Assembly: GCA_945859605.1 (NCBI GenBank)
Contig: OX243814.1
Location: 32,735,475 to 32,799,474, forward strand
Length of the DNA stretch: 64,000 nucleotides
Direction: 5' to 3'
Source: Lumbricus rubellus
Taxonomy: Eukaryota; Annelida; Clitellata; Crassiclitellata; Lumbricidae
Under the pieces are notes generated by a model. The model was given only the letters and a program-made list of their open reading frames with translations, was not told the origin of the DNA and searched no databases. This document shows positions 56,387 to 63,986 of the stretch, piece after piece (within the stretch, counting starts at the first letter, position 1; each line of letters opens with the position of its first letter). Position numbers and translations under genes: made by a program.

Positions 56387-59300
56387 CTAGGTCAAACCTC
56401 TACTCAAATAATCAGAAACTACATTACTGCTTCCCTTAATGTATCGAATTGTAAAGCAATAATTTTGAAGGGCAAGACTCCACCTCATCACTCGTGCATT
56501 CTTCATCCTCCCTTCTTTCATGTATTGTAGTCCACAGTGGTCAGTCTCGATCACAAACTTTCTTCCACACATGTATCGATCAAATCTACTGATTCCCCAC
56601 ATTATGGCTAGACATTCCCTCTCTTCTACTGAGTATCGCATCTCTCTTTCCAATAGTTTCCTACTAGCATATGCAATTGGATGGTTTGTTCCTTCATACT
56701 GCTGAATAAGAACACAACCTATTCCTTTTCCTGATGCATCTGTCTGTATAATGAATTCCTTCTCGAGATCTGGCAACCTAAGGATTGGTGTCTTGGCTAG
56801 TGCTTCTTTCAACTGCTTAAAACTTTCACCTAATTCCTGGTTCCATTCAACAGTATTAGGAGCAGACTTATTGGTTAAGTCGCTCAACGGAGCCATTACT
56901 TCTGCGCAATGTGGAATAAATTTTCGATAATAATTTATTGCTCCTATGAAACTTCTCACTTGTCTCTTTGTCTTTGGTTGTGGCATGTCCACAATCTTAT
57001 CAACAGATTCTCCCTTAGGGCTAATATCGTCGTTGTCCAATGTATGGCCTAGAAAATCTATTCTGCCATATCCCAATGAACACTTCTTAGGCTTCAATGT
57101 CAAATGAGCCTTCCTCACTCTCATGAAAAACTCTCTTAACGTCTTCATATGTTCATCCCAACCTCTTGTATGAGCAAGTATATCATCCACATAGCTCTCC
57201 AAGTTCTCTGTTCCATATAGTATTTTTCGTATCAATCGATTGTAACTGGACGCACTATTGACCAGTCCAAATGGAAGTACATTAAATCTATACAATCCAC
57301 TCGCACAGATAAATGTCGTCAAGTCTTTCGATTCTTCACTCATTGGTATCTGCCAATACCCTTTGCAGAAATCGAATTTACTATACACCTTGCTTCCACT
57401 GAGTTTGTTGAAAATATCCTCATTCGACATCATTGGTTCTGGATCGAATACTGTCACTTTGTTGAGTTGTTTATAATTGCAGCAAAGTCTATTACTTCCA
57501 TCTGCCTTCTTAACAACTACCAGTGGCGCTGCATACGCTGCTTCTGATCTTTCTATAATTCCATTTTCCAACATCGTCTCTAATTCCTTGTTTATCTCCG
57601 CTTGAAGATGATATGGCGTTGGATAAGCTCGCAACCGAATCGGTTCATCACTCGTCAGATGAATCTCGTGCTTAACCATATCTGTCCTTCCTGGTTTATC
57701 ACTGAATATGTCTTCATATTCTCTCAATAATCCCTCTAACTCTCTTTTCTGTTTTTCTTCCAATTTAGGATTGATATCCACATCTTTGTAAGTTTCCGTT
57801 TGTTTGCTTACATATAAACTCAATATTTCTTCATCTTCATCTTCACCATCTTTACCATCATGTACTATCGCCGATACGTACGCTGACGTTTCTACATCAT
57901 CCTCTCCTTCATTTCTCTCATAATACTTTTTCAGTATATTGATGTGGTACGTTTTGAGTTTTCCACCCTCAATTTCCACTTTGTAATCATAATCTCCTAT
58001 TTTACCTCTCACCACATATGGTCCCTGCCATTTAACAAGCATTTTATTGTTACAACTGGGTAACAGCAATAAAACCTTATCTCCTACATCCAACTTTCTG
58101 TAACGTGCCTTCTTATCATAATACTTCTTGTTCTTGTCATTGGCTTTATGTATGGCCTTCTGTGCCATGTCACATGTTTCTTCTATTCTTTCTCTCAAAT
58201 CAGTCATGTATGAATAAACATCTTTTACTTCATCTTCCACTTTCTCATTTGTCCAAAGTTTCTTTAATATCTGTATCGGTCCCCTACATGACCTTCCAAA
58301 GATTAATTCAAAGGGTGTGAACCCGTGATTTTCATGTACAGTATCACGTAATGCGAACAACAAAGGTGCCAGGTATCTATCCCATTCCTTGACCTGTTCA
58401 CCTATCAACTTTCTCAACGTTGCTTTGATTGTCCCATTAAGTCTCTCCACACATCCATTTCCCATAGCATGGTACGGGCTAGTAAAAGTATGCTTGATTA
58501 ACAACATCTTGTTAACCTCAGCCATCAGTTCTGAAGTGAATTGGCTTCCCCTGTCAGTATGGATTTTCTGAGGTACCCCCATACGACAATAAAAATTGAA
58601 CAAGGCTTCAGCCACCTCCTCTGTAGTTATACCTTTAAGCGGAATTGCTTCTGGGTATCTGGTACTCAAATCAATTATCGTTAATATATAACGATAGCCC
58701 CTTGATGACATCGGCTCTATCACTCCGATAATGTCTACACAGACATGTTTGAATGGTACATCTAGTACCGGAAGATGTCCCATCGGTGCTCTGTAATTCA
58801 CCTTTTTGTCCACCGACTTTTGGCATATATCACAGCTCAGGACATACCTTCTAATATCTTGTCCTATCGATGGCCAATAAAATTCATCCACAATCTTATC
58901 ATGAGTTTTCTTCATACCCAGATGTGCTGACAATAGCGAGTTATGGGCCACTGCTAATACTTTATCTCTAAGTTCTTTCGGGACCATTAATTGCCACTTT
59001 GCATCATCTTTCGATTTCTCCTTGAATCTTCTATACAACAGTCCGTTCTTCTTCACATAAAGAACCTCTTCTGTTATATTGTCATCATCACTCCAAGCTA
59101 TTGCTTTGTTCCAAATTTTCTTCAAAGTTTCATCTTTCCTTTGTAATTCTTGGATTTCCTTCGTCGTTATATTCAAATTCGGCATTTCAGTGACTTTCAG
59201 CGGTTTGTATCTAGTTACTTTCTTAGACTCCGCTCTGGTTTCCACTGCTGCTGTCATTTGCCGTACGTCATCACTCTCTACGACGTCATCCATTACATCA

Positions 59301-59461
59301 TCACTTAATTCGTTCTTGACGTCACACACAAAACGAACTTTCTTTTTAACTCTTTGTCCTTGTGATTCCACACTCAAGGATTTCTCAATTATTCTTTTTA
59401 TTATCAATCCTTTCCGATCTCTCATCTTTATTCTCGGTATCTTCTTTATCATTCTGATCAC
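56387..59461 (-). CDS. pol: Pol: integrase-reverse transcriptase-RNase H polyprotein
   Basis: 1024 codons, fully open. Order: a leader of about 100 residues; an HHCC zinc region (His173, His180, Cys210, Cys213); the integrase core with Asp243, Asp303 in HTDRGSQF and Glu339, the last two 35 residues apart as in DDE integrases; a GPY module near 480 (VKWQGPYVV); reverse transcriptase at about 600-800 with SKFDFCKGYWQIPM, FNVLPFGLVNSASS, catalytic YVDD at 757-760 and FLGH; and RNase H from about 903 with IQTDASGKGIG, YSVEERECLAI and ETDHCGLQYM. Integrase ahead of reverse transcriptase is the Gmr1 order. The frame is +1 relative to gag, and the first ATG is 18 bases after a TGA in that frame, so expression needs a +1 shift in the 59385-59478 overlap or reinitiation. 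Confidence 0.95.
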   Translation of the reverse strand: MIRMIKKIPRIKMRDRKGLIIKRIIEKSLSVESQGQRVKKKVRFVCDVKNELSDDVMDDVVESDDVRQMTAAVETRAESKKVTRYKPLKVTEMPNLNITTKEIQELQRKDETLKKIWNKAIAWSDDDNITEEVLYVKKNGLLYRRFKEKSKDDAKWQLMVPKELRDKVLAVAHNSLLSAHLGMKKTHDKIVDEFYWPSIGQDIRRYVLSCDICQKSVDKKVNYRAPMGHLPVLDVPFKHVCVDIIGVIEPMSSRGYRYILTIIDLSTRYPEAIPLKGITTEEVAEALFNFYCRMGVPQKIHTDRGSQFTSELMAEVNKMLLIKHTFTSPYHAMGNGCVERLNGTIKATLRKLIGEQVKEWDRYLAPLLFALRDTVHENHGFTPFELIFGRSCRGPIQILKKLWTNEKVEDEVKDVYSYMTDLRERIEETCDMAQKAIHKANDKNKKYYDKKARYRKLDVGDKVLLLLPSCNNKMLVKWQGPYVVRGKIGDYDYKVEIEGGKLKTYHINILKKYYERNEGEDDVETSAYVSAIVHDGKDGEDEDEEILSLYVSKQTETYKDVDINPKLEEKQKRELEGLLREYEDIFSDKPGRTDMVKHEIHLTSDEPIRLRAYPTPYHLQAEINKELETMLENGIIERSEAAYAAPLVVVKKADGSNRLCCNYKQLNKVTVFDPEPMMSNEDIFNKLSGSKVYSKFDFCKGYWQIPMSEESKDLTTFICASGLYRFNVLPFGLVNSASSYNRLIRKILYGTENLESYVDDILAHTRGWDEHMKTLREFFMRVRKAHLTLKPKKCSLGYGRIDFLGHTLDNDDISPKGESVDKIVDMPQPKTKRQVRSFIGAINYYRKFIPHCAEVMAPLSDLTNKSAPNTVEWNQELGESFKQLKEALAKTPILRLPDLEKEFIIQTDASGKGIGCVLIQQYEGTNHPIAYASRKLLEREMRYSVEERECLAIMWGISRFDRYMCGRKFVIETDHCGLQYMKEGRMKNARVMRWSLALQNYCFTIRYIKGSSNVVSDYLSRGLT

Positions 59462-60950
59462 ATTTAATCACGTCATCTGTAGTGTCATTTACTACTAGAT
59501 ATTTTAAACCTTTGATCCGACCGATAATTACTGGTTTCACCGGTTCCTTCATCACCATCGCTTCAACGTTCCCGGTAAAATATTCGCTTTCAATATTAAT
59601 CCTTGCTGTCGGAAAATTTCTCAATGTTCCATCGACTAATATGCATTGCGTTTCTCTTCCCGTGAAATCGCTATCATTGACTAGTGATCTCTTTATAATG
59701 CATGTACTCGATCCCGAGTCATACAAACAACTAGTACTCATTCCATTCACCTTTATCTGACCTTCATTTTTATTCTCTAAGTCACTGTAGTCATCTCTCC
59801 TTTCTTTAACCACAGTACTTGCTGCCATCTGTATTGGTAATCCCTCTTTACTTCCTTCGACTTTATCTTCCACGTCTCTTGCAACTTCGCCTAATTTTAA
59901 CATTTCATTTGCTTGCGCTATCTTGTATACTCTGTTCTCGTAGATTTGCACAGCTGCTGCTGTATGTTTAACAACTCCCTTTTGTTTGTGCACACAATCG
60001 TACGCTTTGTGCCCGTTTCTGCCGCACGCGAAACAAGTTATCTTATGCTCAGCCGCCTGTTCTCTTTCACGACTGAATCCTCTGTTCATATTCCCACTAT
60101 TGTTCATATCTCTGTTATGTCTTATTTCTCCTCTCCCTCTATTCATGTTTCCATTAAATCTCTCTCTAGATTTATCATCGAACTGTTTCACATTCGGTCT
60201 TTCGTTACTGAATTTTCCTGTAGGTCGCAAATTACTCTCAGCATATTTATATCCGTGTGCTTCGATATACGACTCTGCACAACTCAAGGTGTCCTCTAAA
60301 CTCATCTTACCTTTTTCCTTGATAAACATCTTGAGTTCATTGCTGCATGTCAGAAAAAATTGATCCTTCAATAACAGACCCTCCATTCCTTCATAAGTTT
60401 TCTCGAATCCGGCCTGCAGTAACCACTGCTGCATATATCTCCTCAACCTATGCACAAAGTTCGAAGGTGTCTCACCTGATTCCATTTTACTCGTCTTAAA
60501 TTTGGTGCGGTATCCACCCTCTGTCAATTGAAATCTCTTTAATAGGTGTTTCTTCAAACACTCGTAACTCTGCGTTTCCTCCGTCGATAATCTTTGATAT
60601 ACCTCTAGCGCTTTTCCTTCAAGATGCTTAGCCAACATCAGAGACCAATTCTCTGTTGCTACTTCGCATGCTGCGCACGTCCTTTCAAATCTTAAAAGAT
60701 ACGCATCCAGGCAATCTTTATTTTCGTTAAATATAGGAAACTTGATGTCCTTCATCCCTTTATTATGGTTATGGTTTCTTTGGTACGAATCATCGCCAAC
60801 CATCGTGAACGTGGCTTCACCTCGATTCTGACAATTCCTAGAATCTATCTCCTTAATTCTCATTTCACATTCAAGCCTTTTGATTTCCAGATCCATATTT
60901 AGCCTAGCCTGACATTCGGCTGCTTCCCGTTCAAGTCTGGCCTCATTCAC
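59385..60950 (-). CDS. gag: Gag capsid, zinc knuckle and retropepsin (main part of gag)
   Basis: 521 codons. Residues about 145-235 look like a SCAN-type capsid helix bundle: SNFVHRLRRYMQQWL, MEGLLLKDQFFLTCSNELKM, then a 'SLEDTLSCAESYIEAHG' helix. A zinc knuckle CFACGRNGHKAYDC (C-x2-C-x4-H-x4-C) is at 306-319 after an Arg/Asn/Gly-rich stretch. The protease active site is CLYDSGSSTCII at about 408-419, DSG instead of the commoner DTG. The SCAN domain of vertebrate zinc-finger proteins is thought to derive from Gmr1-like Gag, so its presence fits the pol order. The first ATG here is not the original start: the frame continues the coiled-coil N-terminus encoded at 61363-60990. Confidence 0.9.
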   Translation of the reverse strand: MNEARLEREAAECQARLNMDLEIKRLECEMRIKEIDSRNCQNRGEATFTMVGDDSYQRNHNHNKGMKDIKFPIFNENKDCLDAYLLRFERTCAACEVATENWSLMLAKHLEGKALEVYQRLSTEETQSYECLKKHLLKRFQLTEGGYRTKFKTSKMESGETPSNFVHRLRRYMQQWLLQAGFEKTYEGMEGLLLKDQFFLTCSNELKMFIKEKGKMSLEDTLSCAESYIEAHGYKYAESNLRPTGKFSNERPNVKQFDDKSRERFNGNMNRGRGEIRHNRDMNNSGNMNRGFSREREQAAEHKITCFACGRNGHKAYDCVHKQKGVVKHTAAAVQIYENRVYKIAQANEMLKLGEVARDVEDKVEGSKEGLPIQMAASTVVKERRDDYSDLENKNEGQIKVNGMSTSCLYDSGSSTCIIKRSLVNDSDFTGRETQCILVDGTLRNFPTARINIESEYFTGNVEAMVMKEPVKPVIIGRIKGLKYLVVNDTTDDVIKCDQNDKEDTENKDERSERIDNKKNN

Positions 60951-61363
60951 TCGACTTTCTCGTTCAAGTCTGGCATTATTCGCCTCTCAAGTCTGGCGTC
61001 ATTCGCCTCTCTTTCAAGTCTGGCGTCATTCGCCTCTCTTTCAAGTCTGGCGTCATTCGCCTCTCTTTCAAGTCTGGCGTCATTCGCCTCTCTTTCAAGT
61101 CTGGCATCCGCTATCCTCGCCAATTCTAATTCTTGTGCTCTAAGAGCTTTTGCCTCTTCTTGTGCTCTGGCTGCTTGTGCCTCTTCTCGTGCAGCTTTTG
61201 CCTCTGCTCTTGCTTCACATTCTTTCTTCTCCTCTCTCTCCTCAATTCTCTGTCGTCGCTGTTCGTCTTGTCTTTCTTTGACAAACTCTTTCAACTGTTC
61301 TCCCTCGTACTGCAACAGTTTTCCCATGTCAAGCCACGTCTTTAAATCTGCGCCAGTGGACAT
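60947..61363 (-). pseudogene. gag: Gag N-terminal part, separated by a frameshift
   Basis: The true gag start is probably the ATG at 61363 (MSTGADLKTWLDMGKLLQYE). It is followed by a charged coiled coil and an array of nine-residue repeats, ANDARLERE, encoded by 27-bp direct repeats at about 60985-61100. In the last repeat four bases (cttt in 'cctctctttcaag') are missing near 60987, which moves the frame, and a stop follows at 60947. The original frame continues in the next gag segment. The loss is typical of slippage in tandem repeats. Confidence 0.88.
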
Positions 61364-61689
61364 CTTTCTCCTTACTCACTTACTTTTTGCTAAGTGGTAA
61401 TATTCACAAATAGCTATACGCTATTAAATCTTCAAATCCTACGATTTACAATCCAATAATTATTCCACAATAATTATCAACGCTAGTGTGGCCTCTTAGC
61501 CACAACTAATATATATAGTCTGCGGTATCAGAATTTAACGCACCTAACGTAACGCCTTCCTACGCATAGGCTAACTCACGCCGTACAAGCGCTGCAATGT
61601 TTAAATAAATTTCCATTATATCGGTAAAGTCTCTTGAAATTAATTGTCAGTAATGTTCAATATATCATCAATTTTAAACTGCTAATAAT
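61364..61689 (-). other. Untranslated leader of the LTR element
   Basis: 326 bp between the gag start and the PBS with no frame or repeat I recognise. Confidence 0.7.
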
Positions 61690-61707
61690 CCCGACACGGG
61701 CCTTCCA
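61690..61707 (-). other. Putative primer binding site
   Basis: Two bases inside the 5' LTR the minus strand reads TGGAAGGCCCGTGTCGGG. PBSs begin TGG because tRNAs end CCA. I could not assign the tRNA. Confidence 0.5.
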
Positions 61708-61709
61708 CA

Positions 61710-62740
61710 TGTAGCGTTTATCTAACTAGGCCGTGAATTCGAGTTAGAAAATTACTGGACTCCTAATATCATAGCACAAGAGAACCAATATTAATAATGA
61801 AATATATATTTAAAATAGAAAGTCAACATACATCAATGCCGTAACCTAATTACTTATTTGGCGTTGATTATTAATAATTATTATATTCTAATTATTCTTA
61901 TCTGATCTTGACAGATGAAAGTTTCTTCGGAATATAGTTCAGCTTCTTGTGTAAACTGTCTTGCTCGAAGTTCGATGAATATGCAACCATGTGCTTCGAA
62001 TATGATGTGTGAGAATAATTTCACTGTAGAAGAATTCGGTCTATGACGAACCGAGTCATCTCCAATGTTTATGTAGATTCACAACACCACCATCAGCCGT
62101 TGAATTCAAATAAATGTGATGCGTCGCAATGCAGGCGAACACACACAAGTCACCGATCACCCAAAGTGATACTCCACAACGTCTGAATATTCTTCCAACC
62201 AACCGTCAATCGTTCCACAACCACACACGTCTTGACCAAAAGGTTCCAAAACGAGCCACCAGAATCTATTCAGCAGAATTCTGTCTCGCAACCTATTGTC
62301 CTCACACGACGCTTCAATATTCTATTGACCACGTCCAACAACTCTCTTCCTGGCCGCCAAATATAACTTTTAGAGAAGATTGTTTCTACAATCCAACTCT
62401 CTCTTTTGACGTTCATGCACAGGAATCCCTTATTCCTGTTTCAAAATCCTCTGACGTGTAACTTTTCGGTTTTAAATCGATTTCCACGTCCCTGATTCGT
62501 CTATTTACTTTTAACCGTCAATGTCAAGGTAATTGCCATGACAACGTCATGACGTCACGTTGCGTTGCTAAGTTACCACATCACGTGACTTATAATTTCA
62601 AGTTATATTGCTCATTTTCGCCAAATGATTAAATAACTAAACAACGCCAGTAATTACTCTATCTTAACTCTTACCTATAATTAAGAATTAATATTGATAA
62701 CAAATTAGTTTAATCGATAATAGCGCAATAATTCGCTACA
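61710..62740 (-). repeat. 5' LTR (promoter-bearing copy)
   Basis: Identical in length to the 3' LTR and one substitution different. On the minus strand the U3 part, within 200 bases of its start, has CACGTGA and TGACGTCA (62550-62557), the latter a CREB/ATF-type site. Also carries the antisense 110-codon frame at 62129-62461. Confidence 0.95.
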
Positions 62741-62872
62741 CTGTTATTGTTTCTTTGAGATATGGTCAAGAAAGGGTTAAACCATGTGTATTATGTTATT
62801 GTTTCTTTGTGATGTGGTCAGGAAAGGGTTAAACCATGTGTATGCTGTTATTATTTCTTTGTGATGTGTTGC
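62741..62872. repeat. 52-bp minisatellite, right part, running into the exon-6 acceptor
   Basis: Two more units (gggttaaacc cores at about 62773 and 62825), then a last partial unit 'tgctgttattatttctttgt' and 'gatgtgttgcag', which is the acceptor of the next exon. Each full unit has the equivalent 'ttatttctttgtgatgtggt' then 'cagg'. Confidence 0.92.
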
Positions 62873-62874
62873 AG

Positions 62875-62986
62875 GTGTACGCGTTGTACAAGCAGTGACT
62901 TTCCGTGTACGTGGTGCGTGGAACATCATCGCTGTACAGGCAACAAAGAGGAATGTGGAGGCGATATCCTTGTCACTGGAAGACGT
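62875..62986 (+). CDS. Plexin exon (PSI-2 domain)
   Basis: This 112-bp exon (phase 2/0) lies between 'gatgtgttgcag' and AGACGT|gtaaga. It encodes CTRCTSSDFPCTWCVEHHRC, TGNKEECGGDI and LVTGRR: a PSI module with C-x2-C-x6-C-x2-C-x5-C-x6-C spacing and the CxWC signature. With the previous exon the domain reads DCSLHS-T-CTRC. PSI-2 lies in the membrane-distal stalk of plexins. The acceptor is embedded in a minisatellite (see the neighbouring repeat entry), which is unusual. Confidence 0.95.
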
Positions 62987-63535
62987 GTAAGACCTCGAAT
63001 ACATGTCGACCCTGCCTGCCTGTCTGTCTATATGTCTCTGTCTGTATGTCTCCAATGTCTGTCTGTATGCCTGCCTGCTTGTCTGTCTGTGTGTCTGTCT
63101 GTCTGTCTGTCTGTCTGTCTGCCTACCTGTCTGTTCATCTATCTGTCTGTCTGCCTGCTTGTCAGCCTGCCTGTCTGTCTGCCTATCTGTCTGTTCATCT
63201 ATCTGTCTGTCTACCTGCCTGCTTGTCTGTCTGTCTGTTATTATTTCTGTCTGTCTGCCTACCTGTCTGTTTATCTATCTATCTGTCTGCCTGCCTGCTT
63301 GTCGACCTGCCTGCTACTCCATCTTTCTGTCTATCTGCCTGCCTGTTTTGTCTCTCTGTCTGCCTACCTGTCAGTCTGTCTCTGTTTGCCTGCCTGCTTG
63401 TCCTTCAGTATCAGTCTCTATCGTTGAATGTTGCTTTCTGTTTGTCTGTCTTTCCTTTCATTTGTTTTCTCTTCTGCTGCTATTTTCTTTCTATTTTTTT
63501 AGCCGTTATTCTATTCTTGATGAATTTCAATCCAG
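62987..63535 (+). other. Plexin intron 6 (549 bp), mostly (CTGT)n
   Basis: Donor gtaaga, acceptor 'gaatttcaatccag'. Positions 63010-63440 are a CTGT/CCTG microsatellite in all frames open for long distances; none of these is a gene. The polypyrimidine tract at 63470-63500 precedes the acceptor. Confidence 0.93.
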
Positions 63536-63664
63536 GTGCGAGGAAGAAGCGACATGCCTGGCCCAACGTATTGTCCGCGAATTGAAACCGAAGGAAACTC
63601 CTCAGAGATCCTTATATCATCAGGGTCAGAGATCAGCCTCAAGGTCATGGCCGTTCATCTGCAG
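63536..63664 (+). CDS. Plexin exon (start of IPT-2), GC donor
   Basis: This 129-bp exon (phase 0/0) starts after 'tttcaatccag'. It encodes VRGRSDMPGPTYCPRIETEG, then NSSEILISSGSEISLKVMAV and HLQ. 'GP.xCPxi....xeilvxsG....l.v.v.nL' follows PSI-2 in plexins, and the 'VRG..GPxxCP' form is the one I recall for group B. No GT lies at a position that keeps the frame; the exon ends CTGCAG|gcaagt, an excellent GC-type donor (consensus AG|GCAAGT). The next exon is beyond the window. Confidence 0.9.
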
Positions 63665-63862
63665 GCAAGTGCTAGATTTTCTTGAGGGTTTTAAGTTACA
63701 GTTTGGTTTGAGATATTAAAAGTTTTTATAATGATTTAGCAGAATGAGCAGATGCTTAAATGTAATTTTTTTGGCCTTTACAGATACAGGCAAGTGCTGC
63801 ATCGCTTGAGTATTTTAACAGTTCGGTTTGGGTTAGTTAAACTTTGTATAAATGGTTTAAAA
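63662..63862. repeat. Tandem duplication of the GC donor region
   Basis: The segment starting caggcaagtgct at 63662 is repeated, diverged, from 63787 (offset 125 bp): both continue with 'cttgag.gttttaa', 'cagtt.ggttt' and 'tttgtataa..gttt'-like sequence. The second copy follows a polypyrimidine stretch and 'ctttacag'. Confidence 0.75.
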
Positions 63863-63915
63863 ATAGAGAAATATAATGATGTTTTTGTCTGTTTGAGTTC
63901 GTTTAAATTGTAATT

Positions 63916-63986
63916 TTAACCCTTTAATGCCGGAGGGTACAGGATTTTCCATACCATTTACTGCCATCTCGGCATTAAAGGGTTAA
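63916..63986. mobile_element. 71-bp TTAA palindromic element
   Basis: Perfect 17-bp inverted arms TTAACCCTTTAATGCCG (63916-63932) and their complement (63970-63986) surround a 37-bp centre. TTAA at both ends and the 'CCCTTT' start are like piggyBac-type MITEs. Confidence 0.75.

Larger units (their letters stand above)
55190..62740 (-). mobile_element. Gmr1-like Ty3/Gypsy LTR retrotransposon, complete structure
   Basis: The 7551-bp element is bounded by two 1031-bp LTRs that start TGTAGC and end GCTACA, with a 5-bp target duplication, ctgtt (55185-55189 and 62741-62745). Coding is on the minus strand: gag with protease, then pol. The order in pol is integrase, then reverse transcriptase, then RNase H, the reverse of ordinary Gypsy elements and the defining trait of the Gmr1 group. 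A PBS-like TGG lies just inside the 5' LTR and a purine tract just before the 3' LTR. Gag is interrupted by a small deletion, so this copy is not autonomous as it stands, although pol is fully open and the LTRs are almost identical. Confidence 0.93.
52153..62874 (+). other. Plexin intron 5 (10.7 kb)
   Basis: Donor gtaatt, acceptor 'gtgatgtgttgcag'. About 70% of it is the LTR retrotransposon at 55190-62740. Segment 52800-53600 is CpG-rich, unique and without a recognised exon; 53800-53885 is a GAA/GAG purine tract. Confidence 0.9.

Noticed and set aside
56520..59498. Several plus-strand frames of 60-139 codons across pol
   Set aside because: Antisense shadows of the conserved pol frame.
62861..63719. 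Plus-strand frames of about 190-238 codons across CTGT repeats, overlapping two plexin exons
   Set aside because: The true exons are in specific frames with phase-matched splice sites; the long frames run through an intron of CTGT repeats.
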